From Gordonia westfalica (lineage in GTDB: Bacteria; Actinomycetota; Actinomycetes; Mycobacteriales; Mycobacteriaceae), in NCBI RefSeq assembly GCF_900105725.1, contig NZ_FNLM01000034.1:682001-746000 (forward strand): DNA of 64,000 bases, given 5' to 3'. Position 1 is the first letter of the stretch. Every line of letters begins with the position of its first letter. Shown here one piece after another: positions 10,324 through 18,672 of this stretch. The notes beneath the pieces were generated by a model. The model searched no databases. It was given only the letters and a program-made list of their open reading frames with translations, and had not been told where the DNA came from. The translations under genes and the position numbers were made by a program.

Positions 10324-12335
10324 AGCGTGCGCTCCGATTCGCCCAGGGCGCGGCGGGTCTCGCCGGGCGCCCAGTATCTCTTGGTCTCCTTGCGGCGGTC
10401 CGACGAGGTGAGCTGCCAGGGCACCGAGGTCACCATCACCCCGGGTTCGAACAGCAGGCGTCCCTTGAGCCGCAACGCGGACTGGTTGTGCAGGATCTGT
10501 TCCCACCAGTGTCCGACGACGTACTCCGGGATGAACACGGTCACCACGTCGCGCGGGTTCTCGCGGCGCACCCGGCGCACGTACTCGATCACCGGCCGGG
10601 TGATCTCGCGGTACGGGGAGGCGATGACCTTCAGCGGGACCGTGATGTCGCTGGCCTCCCACTCGGAGACGAGTTTGCGGGTGTCCCGGTCGTCGACGTT
10701 CACCGTGATCGCCTCGAGGACGTCCGGTCTCGTCGCCCGGGCATAGCGCACGGCCCGTTTGGAGGCCATGTGCAGACTCGACACGAGAACGATGGAATGC
10801 GTCCGGCTGGGCAGCACGCCCTCGTCGTCGGTCTCGGCGCGGTCGAGTTCGCGCTGGACCGACGCGTAGTGGTGGTGGATCAGCTTCATCAGCACGAAGA
10901 TCGAGACCATCGCCAGCACCGCGATCCACGCGCCCGCGGTGAACTTCGTGATCAGAACCACCACGAGGACCGTTGCCGTCATCACCAGGCCGACCGAGTT
11001 CACCACCCGCGACTGCATCATCCGGCGACGGGCGCTGGGGTCGGTCTCGGTACGCAGCAGACGGGTCCAGTGCCGCACCATGCCGGTCTGGCTCAGGGTG
11101 AACGAGACGAACACGCCGACGATGTAGAGCTGGATCAGTGCGGTCACCTGAGCCCCGAACGCGACCACGAAGATGATCGCGGCCGCGGCCAGGAAGATGA
11201 TGCCGTTGCTGAACGCGAGGCGGTCGCCGCGGGTGTGCAGCTGACGCGGCAGATACCGATCCTGGGCCAGCACCGAACCGAGCACCGGAAAGCCGTTGAA
11301 CGCGGTGTTCGCGGCGAGCAGCAGGATCAGCGCCGTGACGATCGCGACGAAGAAGAAGCCGGCCGGGAAGGAGTCGAAGACGGCGTGCGCGAGTTGCGCG
11401 ATCATCGCCTTCTGCTGATACCCCTCGGGAGCACCGACGAGGTCCTTCGCCGGATCCATCACGTATTTCGCGCCGATCTCCTGGGCGAGCAGCACGATGC
11501 CCAGCAGCAGGGTGATCGAGAAGCCACCGAGCATCAGCAACGTGGTCGCGGCGTTGCGCGACTTGGGCTTCCGGAAGGCCGGGACGCCGTTGCTGATGGC
11601 CTCGACTCCCGTCAGAGCGGCACATCCCGAGGAGAACGACCGGGCCACGAGGAACACCAGAGCGAGACCGGTGAGGTTGTCCTGTTCGGCGGCGATACCG
11701 AAGTCGGCGGTCTCCGAACGGATCTCCTCGCCGAGGACGAAGATCTCGGTGAACCCCCAGATGAGCATGCCGAGCACACCGATGATGAAGGCGTAGGTCG
11801 GGATGGCCAGCACCGCGCCGGATTCCTTGATGCCGCGCAGGTTCACCGCGGCGATGATCATGATCGCCCCCACGCAGAACCAGACCTTGTGCTCGTTCAC
11901 GAACGGGACCGCCGAACCGATGTTCTCCGCCGCGGACGTGACCGACACCGCGACCGTCAGGACGTAGTCGACGAGCAGGGCGCTGCCCACCGTCAGGCCG
12001 GCGTTGGGCCCCAGATTGACGGTGGCGACCTCGTAGTCGCCACCACCCGACGGGTAGGCGTGCACGTTCTGCCGGTAGCTGGCGACCACCACCGCGAGCA
12101 CCACGGCGACGGCGAGCGCCACCCACGGGGTGAAGGCGAGTGCGGTGATCCCGGCGACCGACAGGACCAGGAAGATCTCCTGTGGCGCATAGGCCACCGA
12201 GCTCATCGCGTCGGAGGCGAAGACCGGGAGGGCGATGCGCTTGGGAAGCAGGGTGTGGCCCAGCTTGTCGCTGCGGAAGGGCCTGCCGAGCAGGAGTCGC
12301 TTCGTCGCAACGGACACCTTGGAGACGGTGGACAC
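10320..12335 (-). CDS. APC superfamily amino-acid/cation permease with cytosolic C-terminal domain
   Basis: 671 residues from GTG 12335. The first ~440 residues hold about 12 hydrophobic segments; the early APC signatures FASDAMSSVAYAPQEI and YPSGGGDYEVA are clear. The last ~200 residues are soluble with alternating strands and helices (HSIVLVSSLHMASKRAVRYARA), like universal-stress-type C-terminal domains of KUP-like and APC transporters. The substrate is unknown. Divergence from the TrkA-type genes ceoB/ceoC, as in Rv2690c-Rv2692, hints at a potassium-related or osmotic role. That is inference from context only. Confidence 0.85.
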   Translation of the reverse strand: MSTVSKVSVATKRLLLGRPFRSDKLGHTLLPKRIALPVFASDAMSSVAYAPQEIFLVLSVAGITALAFTPWVALAVAVVLAVVVASYRQNVHAYPSGGGDYEVATVNLGPNAGLTVGSALLVDYVLTVAVSVTSAAENIGSAVPFVNEHKVWFCVGAIMIIAAVNLRGIKESGAVLAIPTYAFIIGVLGMLIWGFTEIFVLGEEIRSETADFGIAAEQDNLTGLALVFLVARSFSSGCAALTGVEAISNGVPAFRKPKSRNAATTLLMLGGFSITLLLGIVLLAQEIGAKYVMDPAKDLVGAPEGYQQKAMIAQLAHAVFDSFPAGFFFVAIVTALILLLAANTAFNGFPVLGSVLAQDRYLPRQLHTRGDRLAFSNGIIFLAAAAIIFVVAFGAQVTALIQLYIVGVFVSFTLSQTGMVRHWTRLLRTETDPSARRRMMQSRVVNSVGLVMTATVLVVVLITKFTAGAWIAVLAMVSIFVLMKLIHHHYASVQRELDRAETDDEGVLPSRTHSIVLVSSLHMASKRAVRYARATRPDVLEAITVNVDDRDTRKLVSEWEASDITVPLKVIASPYREITRPVIEYVRRVRRENPRDVVTVFIPEYVVGHWWEQILHNQSALRLKGRLLFEPGVMVTSVPWQLTSSDRRKETKRYWAPGETRRALGESERTL

Positions 12336-12413
12336 CAGGCAACCCTAGAGCGTCCGCGTCGCGGCGGGTAGGTTCGACTCGCGGCACGCACGCCGCATCG
12401 GGAGAGGAATGCC

Positions 12414-13079
12414 GTGCAGGTAGTCATCATGGGTTGCGGGCGGGTCGGATCGTCGCTCGCGATGGCGATGCAGAAACGCGGACACGACGTCGCGATCATC
12501 GACCGAGACCCGTCCGCGTTCGCGCGCCTGTCCGTCGATTTCGCGGGCCGCACCATCACCGGCGTCGGCTTCGACCGCGACATCCTCGTCAAGGCCGGGA
12601 TCGAGAACGCCGACGCCTTCGCCGCGGTGTCCTCCGGCGACAACTCCAACATCATCGCCGCCCGCGTCGCGCGGGAGACCTTCGACGTCGAACGTGTCGT
12701 CGCACGGATCTACGACGCCAAACGCGCCGAGGTCTACGAACGGCTCGGCATACCGACCGTCGCGACCGTGCCGTGGACGACCGAACGATTCGTGTCCGCG
12801 CTCGGCGAGACCGCCACGGCGGAGTGGCGCGACCCGTCGGGTTCGCTGGCGGTCGCCGAGATCCACGTCGACGAGTCGTGGATCGGGGTCTCGGTCGCCA
12901 GGTTCCAGGAACAGACCGGTGCGCGGGTGGCCTTCCTCAACCGGGTCGGCCGGCCGGTCCTCCCCGACGCCAAAACCGTTCTGCAGCAGGACGATGTGAT
13001 CTACGGCGCGGTCCTTCTCGACAACCTGGCGAACGCGCGTCGCGTCGCCGCGGAACCGTTCACCCAGGCCGAGTCGTGA
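12414..13079 (+). CDS. ceoB: TrkA family potassium channel/transporter regulatory subunit CeoB
   Basis: 221 residues from GTG 12414 with GGAGAGGA just upstream. An N-terminal RCK/TrkA-N Rossmann domain carries the nucleotide motif GCGRVG (7-12), the acidic residue ending beta-2 in IIDRD, and VSSGDNSNIIAARVAR. A TrkA-C domain occupies about residues 140-210. It binds NAD(H) or other nucleotides and gates a K+ uptake system at the membrane. It forms an operon with ceoC 49 bases downstream. Equivalent of Rv2691. Confidence 0.92.
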   Translation: MQVVIMGCGRVGSSLAMAMQKRGHDVAIIDRDPSAFARLSVDFAGRTITGVGFDRDILVKAGIENADAFAAVSSGDNSNIIAARVARETFDVERVVARIYDAKRAEVYERLGIPTVATVPWTTERFVSALGETATAEWRDPSGSLAVAEIHVDESWIGVSVARFQEQTGARVAFLNRVGRPVLPDAKTVLQQDDVIYGAVLLDNLANARRVAAEPFTQAES

Positions 13080-13128
13080 TCCCCCGGAGCCCCGGACACC
13101 GAGGGCCGAACCACCGAGGAGTAGTCCT

Positions 13129-13791
13129 GTGAAGGTCGCCATCGCCGGAGCCGGCGCGGTCGGGCGTTCGATCGCCCGCGAGCTCCTCGTCAACTCACAC
13201 GACGTCACGCTGATCGAGCGAAAGGCCGACCACGTCGACCCGGACTCGGTGTCGGGCGCGAAGTGGATCCTCGCCGACGCCTGCGAACTCGCGAAACTCG
13301 AAGACGCGCAGTTGCAGACGTTCGACGTGATGATCGCCGCGACCGGCGACGACAAGGCCAATCTGGTCGTGAGCCTGCTGGCCAAGACCGAGTTCGCGAT
13401 CAACCGCGTCGTCGCCCGGGTCAACGACCCGCGCAACGAGTGGCTGTTCGGCGAGGACTGGGGCGTCGACGTCGCGGTGTCGACCCCGCGCCTGCTCGCC
13501 TCCCTCGTCGAAGAGGCGGTGTCGGTGGGTGACCTGGTCCGTCTCATGACGTTTCGCCAGGGTCAGGCCAACCTCGTCGAACTCACCCTGCCGTCGAACA
13601 CACCGATGGCCGGAAAGCCGGTGCGCAGGCTCGAACTGCCGCGCGACGTGGCCCTGGTCGCGATCCTGCGGGGCGGGCGGGTCATCGTGCCGCAGAGCGA
13701 CGATCCGATCGAGGGTGGGGACGAACTGGTCTTCATCGCCCCGGCGGAGGCCGAACCGGCCCTCTACGACGCCATGCAGATCACGCGCTGA
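13129..13791 (+). CDS. ceoC: TrkA family potassium uptake regulatory protein CeoC
   Basis: 220 residues from GTG 13129 (GAGGAG upstream). Same architecture as ceoB: a TrkA-N domain with GAGAVG (7-12), TLIERK and AATGDDKANLVVSLLAK, then a TrkA-C domain (about 140-215) with a conserved LPRDVALVAILRGGRV segment. The two proteins probably pair to control one K+ transporter. Its 3' end overlaps the convergent DUF3159 gene by 11 bases. Equivalent of Rv2692. Confidence 0.92.
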   Translation: MKVAIAGAGAVGRSIARELLVNSHDVTLIERKADHVDPDSVSGAKWILADACELAKLEDAQLQTFDVMIAATGDDKANLVVSLLAKTEFAINRVVARVNDPRNEWLFGEDWGVDVAVSTPRLLASLVEEAVSVGDLVRLMTFRQGQANLVELTLPSNTPMAGKPVRRLELPRDVALVAILRGGRVIVPQSDDPIEGGDELVFIAPAEAEPALYDAMQITR

Positions 13792-14461
13792 CGGTGTCCT
13801 CCTCGCGGACCGCGCGGCGGACGAGTACGACCGTCGCGAGCACCGCCAGAGCCGTCAGCGGCCATCCCATCGCGATCCGCGCGAAGGCCAGCCAGCCGGT
13901 CGCGCCGAGGTCGTAGAGCTCGGACTGGGTGAGATACCGCGCCGCGAAGACCAGTGCCCACAGTGCGGTGGCGATGTCATAGGCGCGCAATGTCCGACGA
14001 TGCCTGCGCCAGGCGGTCCCCTGGCCGTTCACCAGGTGCCAGGCGACGCCGATCAGCGGCCAGCGGACCATGATGGAGACCACGAACACGATCGCATAGG
14101 CGAGAGTGGTCCAGATCCCGAAGAGGAAGTATCCCTTGGCGTCGCCCACCCGATCGGCGATGAAGACGCAGATCGCGACGCCGAGGAGGCCGGAGATCGC
14201 CGGGGTGAGTCCTTCGCGGCGGACGATCCGGATCAGGAAGACGAGTGCCGCGGTGGCGAGCGCGGCGACGATGGCGGCTCGGAGGCCGAAGAACGAGTTC
14301 ACCGGCACGAACACCACGACCGGGATCGTGGAGTAGATCAGGCCGGAGACGCCACCCATCTGCTCCAGCACCGTGGGGGTTTGCTCGGGGCTCGAATCCT
14401 GTTCGACGTCGTGGCCGGCGGTCCCGTCCGCCGACCCGTCGGCACCACTCGTGGGTGTCAC
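13781..14461 (-). CDS. DUF3159 integral membrane protein
   Basis: 226 residues from GTG 14461. After a ~35-residue polar N-terminus there are about six transmembrane helices in three hairpins (IPVVVFVPVNSFFGL, AIVAALATAALVFLI, TLAYAIVFVVSIMV and others), with the conserved NGQGTAWRRHRRTLRAYDIATALWA region. The start overlaps the stop of the upstream OB-fold gene by four bases (GTGA). DUF3159 proteins lack an established function; equivalent of Rv2693c. Confidence 0.85.
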   Translation of the reverse strand: MTPTSGADGSADGTAGHDVEQDSSPEQTPTVLEQMGGVSGLIYSTIPVVVFVPVNSFFGLRAAIVAALATAALVFLIRIVRREGLTPAISGLLGVAICVFIADRVGDAKGYFLFGIWTTLAYAIVFVVSIMVRWPLIGVAWHLVNGQGTAWRRHRRTLRAYDIATALWALVFAARYLTQSELYDLGATGWLAFARIAMGWPLTALAVLATVVLVRRAVREEDTVSA

Positions 14462-14835
14462 TCGTCGTCGCTGCCCTGCAGCTCGTAGTACGGGTTGTAG
14501 ATCACCTTGTGACCGTCCTGCAGGGCCAGCCGACCCCGCACGGTCACCTTGCGGCCGGGTTCGATACCGGCGATGCGATTGCGGCCCAGCCACTTCAGGA
14601 TGACGATGTCGGAGCCGTCGAAGAACTCCGCCTTCACGCCGGCCTTCGCCGTGCGCGAACACGTCTCCACCGCGCGCAGCTCACCGTGCATCGTGACCTC
14701 GTCACCGCGGGCGCAGTCCGACGCGCGTTGTGCGCCCGTCGCCTTCGATTCCTGCGCGATTCGCTCCGCGTCGACGTCCCCGAGGTCTTCGGTGAGTCGG
14801 CGGGTCAGTCGCTTGAGATAACCAGCTGTGGGCAT
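14458..14835 (-). CDS. OB-fold nucleic acid binding domain protein
   Basis: 125 residues with GGAGG five bases before ATG 14835. An N-terminal helical segment (YLKRLTRRLTEDLGDVDAERI) precedes an OB-fold (about 40-120) with strands EVTMHGELRAVET, VKAEFFDGSDIVILKWLG and RKVTVRGRLAL, like the anticodon-binding/RecG-type OB family. First gene of a two-gene unit with DUF3159, read from the promoter at 14925-14953. Equivalent of Rv2694c. Nucleic-acid binding is inferred from fold only. Confidence 0.83.
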   Translation of the reverse strand: MPTAGYLKRLTRRLTEDLGDVDAERIAQESKATGAQRASDCARGDEVTMHGELRAVETCSRTAKAGVKAEFFDGSDIVILKWLGRNRIAGIEPGRKVTVRGRLALQDGHKVIYNPYYELQGSDDE

Positions 14836-14924
14836 CCCAACCTCCCAATGGATTTCAGCCGGATGCCGAGGCTTCCGCCGACAGCGTCCGTGGCCACCGA
14901 ACGAATGATCGGTGGCTGTCCGCC

Positions 14925-14953
14925 AGCGTAGACCCGGCATCGGCGGGTGACAA
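14925..14953 (-). promoter_or_regulatory. Sigma70-type promoter for the OB-fold/DUF3159 operon
   Basis: On the minus strand TTGTCA (14953-14948) is followed after exactly 17 bases by TACGCT (14930-14925), a good -35/-10 pair about 90 bases before the OB-fold start codon. Confidence 0.55.
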
Positions 14954-15035
14954 CGTAAACGACCGGGGCGCACCCGCGGTCCCGGGCCACCCTAGGGGAT
15001 GATCTCCTGGTGCCCCGCATCCGGATCGACATTTG

Positions 15036-15758
15036 ATGCCCCGCATGGACAGTCCGCAGCCCCGAACACCCACCGCGCTGGTCGTGATTCCCGGGACCGG
15101 CTCCGACGCCGACCACGTCACACGTGCCTTCGGTCACGCCGCGTCGTCGCTGGGCGTGGAGCTCGTGGCACTCGAACCGACCCCGGCGCTCGTCGACGGG
15201 CATCGGCGAGGTCTCGACCGCGCGGCCGCCGGGCACCGGTCGGTCCTGGTCGGCGGCGTGTCGATCGGCGCCGCGATCGCTCTCGAATGGGCACTCGCCG
15301 ACACCGGCGGACGCTGCGCGGGTGTGTTCGCGGCGCTGCCCGCATGGAGTGGCGACGCCGACTCGGCGCTCGCCGCCGCGAGCGCACAGGCCACCGCCGA
15401 CTCGATGGAACGCGACGGCCTGGACGCCACCGTCACCGCGATGGCCGCCGGCAGTCCGGACTGGCTGGCCGCCGAACTCTCCCGCTCCTGGCGGCGACTG
15501 CACCCCGGAGTCGTCGGCCAGCTGCGCGACGCGGCGCGCTACCGGGCGCCCACGCCGGAACAGATCACCGGACTGACCGTGCCCCTGGCACTCGTCGCGG
15601 CCCCGGACGACGCCATTCATCCGATCGAGGTCGCGCGCACCTGGCGCGACGCGGCGCCGCGATCGGGCCTGGTCGAGGTCACGCTCGAAGGATGGGGCCG
15701 TGATCCGGCGCTCCTCGGCGACAGTTGTCTCGACGCGTACACGCGCCTGTCCGGGTGA
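15036..15758 (+). CDS. Alpha/beta-hydrolase fold protein
   Basis: 240 residues. Starts with ALVVIPGTGSDADHVTRAF (oxyanion-type loop after strand 3), has the nucleophile-elbow-like LVGGVSIGAAIALEWAL, in which Ser sits in a G-V-S-I-G context, and a late PLALVAAPDDAIHPIEVARTW segment holding the usual Asp and His. This fits an alpha/beta hydrolase of about 240 residues; the substrate is unknown. ATG 15036 is chosen; ATG 15045 is possible. Neither has a clear RBS. Equivalent of Rv2695. Confidence 0.75.
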   Translation: MPRMDSPQPRTPTALVVIPGTGSDADHVTRAFGHAASSLGVELVALEPTPALVDGHRRGLDRAAAGHRSVLVGGVSIGAAIALEWALADTGGRCAGVFAALPAWSGDADSALAAASAQATADSMERDGLDATVTAMAAGSPDWLAAELSRSWRRLHPGVVGQLRDAARYRAPTPEQITGLTVPLALVAAPDDAIHPIEVARTWRDAAPRSGLVEVTLEGWGRDPALLGDSCLDAYTRLSG

Positions 15759-15771
15759 ACCGGCGGCGGAT

Positions 15772-16653
15772 TCAGCGCCGGCGGAAGAACCGCTGCATCG
15801 CCGAGCCGGACGACGGCGGCAACGGAGCGTCGTCCTCGGGATCGGGATCGGCGGTGAACGACGGGTCGTCGTGGCCACCCGAACCGCCCTCGGCGGGAGT
15901 ATCGGAGTAGGTGTTCTCGCCGTAGACCGTCGCGTGCGCCACCTGGTCCAGCGCTCCCCCGGCGACCGCTTCCGACTCGTCGGCACCGGCGACCTGACCG
16001 GCAGGCGGCTGGGGCTGAGTCTGCTGGGGCTGGGCCTGGGCGCCTTCACCCGCCTCCGCGTCGGCGAAGATCTGCTGCTGGGCCGCGGCCACCTGATCGG
16101 CGAGGACCGGCGGCAACACGATCGGGAGCGGCTCCCGGGGAGGGTGCGGATCCGAACCCCGGCGCACGACGGTCTCGGCCAGCACGGCACGACTCAGCCG
16201 GGCGAGGTCCTCGGCGTTCTCCGACGGGCCGCTGCCGACGCACCGCACCAGCCACCGCGGGCCGTCGACGCCGATGAAGCGGTGCGTGGCGCCCTCGACC
16301 TCGGCGACCACCTCACGGCCCCAGTGGCCGTCCTCGATGCTGGTGGCGGCACCGCCGTCACGCAGCGACTCGGCCAGCTCGCGGACCACCTCGCGCCACA
16401 TGCCCGGCGACTTGGGCGCGGCGAACGCGCTCACCGAGATCCGGCCGATCGGCGTGACCAGGTAGACGTTCTGCGGCTCGTGTGTCTCCGACATCTCGAC
16501 GGTCACCTGACCGCCCTCGACCACCGGCACCAGCACCGAACCCAGGTCGAGGTGGGAGTTCTCCAGCTCGCGCGGCTCCGTCGCGAGGGCGTCGATGTCG
16601 TAGGGACCGAGGGCCTGTCCGACCCGCAGCTCGTCCGAACCGTTCTTCGTCAT
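15772..16653 (-). CDS. DUF3710 family protein
   Basis: 293 residues with GAGGAG before ATG 16653. The DUF3710 region covers about residues 5-190 (LGPYDIDAL, VYLVTPIGRISVSAFAAPKSPGMW, GVDGPRWLVRCVG). The C-terminal ~90 residues are low-complexity, Gln/Pro-rich and acidic and end in the basic FFRRR. The family is conserved next to dut in Mycobacteriales (Rv2696c) without a known function. It lies 76 bases after dut on the same strand and may be co-transcribed. Confidence 0.85.
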   Translation of the reverse strand: MTKNGSDELRVGQALGPYDIDALATEPRELENSHLDLGSVLVPVVEGGQVTVEMSETHEPQNVYLVTPIGRISVSAFAAPKSPGMWREVVRELAESLRDGGAATSIEDGHWGREVVAEVEGATHRFIGVDGPRWLVRCVGSGPSENAEDLARLSRAVLAETVVRRGSDPHPPREPLPIVLPPVLADQVAAAQQQIFADAEAGEGAQAQPQQTQPQPPAGQVAGADESEAVAGGALDQVAHATVYGENTYSDTPAEGGSGGHDDPSFTADPDPEDDAPLPPSSGSAMQRFFRRR

Positions 16654-16729
16654 CGCCTACTCCTCGTTGATCCGCGTTCGTGTTGAACATTAATCGACGC
16701 TGCGGCGGGCGACGCCCGGCGTGTCGTGC

Positions 16730-17200
16730 TCAGCCCAGGACGGCGTGGCCGCCGCTGGATCCGTATCCGCCGTCGCCGCGGCTGGTGTCGTCGAGTTCGT
16801 CGACCTCGACGAACTCGGGCAGCTCCACGCGCTGCACGATCAGCTGCGCGATCCGGTCACCGCGCGAGATGGTGATGGACTGCTCGGGGTCGAGATTGAT
16901 CAGGCAGACCTTGATCTCCCCGCGGTACCCCGCGTCGACGGTGCCCGGGGTGTTGACGATGGACAGGCCGGCACGGGCGGCCAGCCCGGAGCGCGGATGG
17001 ATCAGGCCGACGGTGCCGAAGGGCAACGCGATCGCGATCCCGGTACCGACCAGCTGACGCCGCCCGGCAGGCAGCTCCAGGTCGATCGTCGAGCACAGGT
17101 CCACGCCCGCGTCCCCGGGATGAGCTCGGGTGGGCAACGGCAGATCGGGGTCGAGTCGTCGTACCGCGATGGGCGGCAGAGGGGGGAGATCTGGGGTCAC
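16730..17200 (-). CDS. dut: dUTP diphosphatase (dUTPase)
   Basis: 156 residues. Hydrolyses dUTP to dUMP and PPi, keeping uracil out of DNA; trimeric cytosolic enzyme. All five family motifs are present: HPGDAGVDL (1), [18 protein letters not shown] (2/3, with the catalytic Asp in VDAGYRGE), [11 protein letters not shown] (4) and the flexible C-terminal [11 protein letters not shown] (5). The start GTG 17200 has no RBS and lies six bases after a TAGTCT hexamer, so it is probably leaderless. The divergent DUF3093 gene starts only 23 bases away. Equivalent of Rv2697c. Confidence 0.95.
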   Translation of the reverse strand: MTPDLPPLPPIAVRRLDPDLPLPTRAHPGDAGVDLCSTIDLELPAGRRQLVGTGIAIALPFGTVGLIHPRSGLAARAGLSIVNTPGTVDAGYRGEIKVCLINLDPEQSITISRGDRIAQLIVQRVELPEFVEVDELDDTSRGDGGYGSSGGHAVLG

Positions 17201-17206
17201 GCACGC

Positions 17207-17216
17207 AGACTACGCT
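17207..17216. promoter_or_regulatory. Overlapping divergent leaderless promoters of dut and the DUF3093 gene
   Basis: The minus strand carries TAGTCT (17212-17207) six bases before the dut GTG. The plus strand carries TACGCT (17211-17216) seven bases before the DUF3093 GTG at 17224. The two -10 boxes share bases 17211-17212. Neither gene has a ribosome binding site in the 23-base gap. Confidence 0.6.
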
Positions 17217-17223
17217 GGTCAAC

Positions 17224-17778
17224 GTGACCGCACCTCAATCGCCTGACAACACCGGCGGCACGTCGGAGAATCCGGCGAACCGCCGGGACTCCGGACCCGC
17301 AGACCTCTTCGACGAGCGTCTGCACGTGCCGTGGTGGTGGTGGCTCGCCGCCGCCGTCGTGACCGGCGTGGTGGGCTACGAGATCCAGTTGTCCGCCCAC
17401 GGAAGCAAGTGGAGCGTGATCGGCTACGTCGTCACCGCGATCCTCAGCGTCCTGATGCTGTGGTCGATGGGCCGCACCCGTGTCCAGGTGACCGCCGACC
17501 ACGAACTGCGGGCCCACCGGGCGCGTCTGCCACGGGCCGTCGTCGCACGCGGGGCCTCGATCCCGGCGACCGCCAAGAGCGCCGCCCTCGGCCGCCAACT
17601 CGACCCCGCCGCCTACCTGGTGCACCGCTTCTGGGTGAAGACCATGGTGCTCATCGTCCTCGACGATCCCGACGACCCGACCCCGTACTGGCTGGTGTCC
17701 ACCCGCCGCCCGGCCGAACTGCTGGCCGCCCTCGACATCCCGGACGCCGCGGCCGACCGCCCCGAGCCCACCGCCTGA
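17224..17778 (+). CDS. DUF3093 membrane protein
   Basis: 184 residues. After a polar N-terminus, ERLHVPWWWWLAAAVVTGVVGYEIQL and IGYVVTAILSVLMLW form two transmembrane helices. The remaining ~100 residues are a cytoplasmic beta-rich domain (VQVTADHELRAHRARLP, MVLIVLDDPDDPTPYWLVSTRRPAELLAAL). Typical DUF3093 layout; function unknown; equivalent of Rv2698. Probably translated from a leaderless transcript that starts at GTG 17224. Confidence 0.85.
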   Translation: MTAPQSPDNTGGTSENPANRRDSGPADLFDERLHVPWWWWLAAAVVTGVVGYEIQLSAHGSKWSVIGYVVTAILSVLMLWSMGRTRVQVTADHELRAHRARLPRAVVARGASIPATAKSAALGRQLDPAAYLVHRFWVKTMVLIVLDDPDDPTPYWLVSTRRPAELLAALDIPDAAADRPEPTA

Positions 17779-17792
17779 CCCGAACACCGAAC

Positions 17793-17834
17793 ACGAAGAA
17801 GGGGCCGCGCCGGATGGCGCGGCCCCTTCTTCGT
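17793..17834. terminator. Bidirectional terminator between DUF3093 and DUF4193 genes
   Basis: Perfect 19-bp stem (17793-17811 with 17816-17834) and a four-base loop between two convergent genes. The stem edge gives TTCTTCGT on both strands, so it can end transcripts in either direction. Confidence 0.85.
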
Positions 17835-17901
17835 CAGGCCCTGCGTCAGAACTCCGTCTGCCAGGGACTCGTCGTGCGCATCCGCGGGTGACCCGCGGAA
17901 C

Positions 17902-18201
17902 TCATGCGCAGTCGACGCAGATGAGCGAGTTGCCGTTCTCCTCTGCCAGCCGACTACGGTGGTAGACGAGAAAGCAGCTGGTACAAGTGAATTCGTCAGC
18001 CTGCTTGGGGACGACCCGAACCGACAGTTCTTCACCGGAGAGGTCTGCACCGGGCAGTTCGAAGGATTCCGCGGTGTCACCTTCGTCGACGTCGACCGCC
18101 GCCGACTGTGCCTCGCTTCGGCGGGCCTTCAGCTCCTCGAGCGAGTCTTCGTTGAGATCCTCGGTCTCGGTGCGTCGTGGCGCGTCGTAATCAGTAGCCA
18201 T
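17902..18201 (-). CDS. DUF4193 family protein (small zinc-ribbon-like)
   Basis: 99 residues from ATG 18201. The acidic N-terminal half (RTETEDLNEDSLEELKARR) is followed by a C-terminal pair of cysteine motifs, CTSC and CVDC, about 24 residues apart, separated by VYHRSRLAEENGNSLI; these suggest a four-cysteine metal site. Widely conserved in actinobacteria (Rv2699c) and close in style to RNA polymerase-associated small proteins, but function is not established. Confidence 0.88.
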   Translation of the reverse strand: MATDYDAPRRTETEDLNEDSLEELKARRSEAQSAAVDVDEGDTAESFELPGADLSGEELSVRVVPKQADEFTCTSCFLVYHRSRLAEENGNSLICVDCA

Positions 18202-18361
18202 TGTGTGCCTTACTTGGTTGAGAGTGTGAGGGGGCGCTCTCGGTTCCGGCTGGTGGCCGTCACCCAGGGGTGTGCGCACGACTCCGCCGGGATTGTCTTG
18301 CCGGTGGGGTCACTACAACGTCGACTCGAGCGAGATTCGTACCCGAGAATCCGACGTATTG

Positions 18362-18377
18362 TGTGACTTCGGTCACG
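18362..18377. promoter_or_regulatory. Crp/GlxR-type cAMP receptor binding site
   Basis: TGTGACTTCGGTCACG matches the palindromic TGTGA-N6-TCACA consensus with one mismatch. It lies in the 471-bp gap between the divergent DUF4193 and cei genes, about 160 bp from the DUF4193 start and 295 bp from the cei start. Nothing else clear is seen in this gap apart from AT-richer DNA near 18340-18480. Confidence 0.55.
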
Positions 18378-18672
18378 GTTCGATTTCGACTACTCCCCGG
18401 GGCTGGAAGCGCGGGCGCCCGAAGAATAGACCATGTCCAGTCAATCGTCAATGTGGCAACGCGAACTTGTCCGAAATCTGGTGTTTGTCGCAGGTAGGGG
18501 CCCTCGACGGCGGCGCGAAACGTCAACTGCGGCGAGGCTCGCACCCGCCGCGCTGCCGACCCTCTAGAGTGTTGCCATTGCGCGGGGAGTCGCTCGCGGT
18601 GATGTACATCCGCTCGAGAAGTGCGCCCTCGGCGTAGCCGAGTGAGAAATCCCAGTGAGGAGTCGTTCCACG

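Noticed and set aside
10488..12371. A 627-codon plus-strand open frame
   Set aside because: Antisense to the APC permease; low-complexity charged translation without domain features, typical of GC-rich shadow frames.
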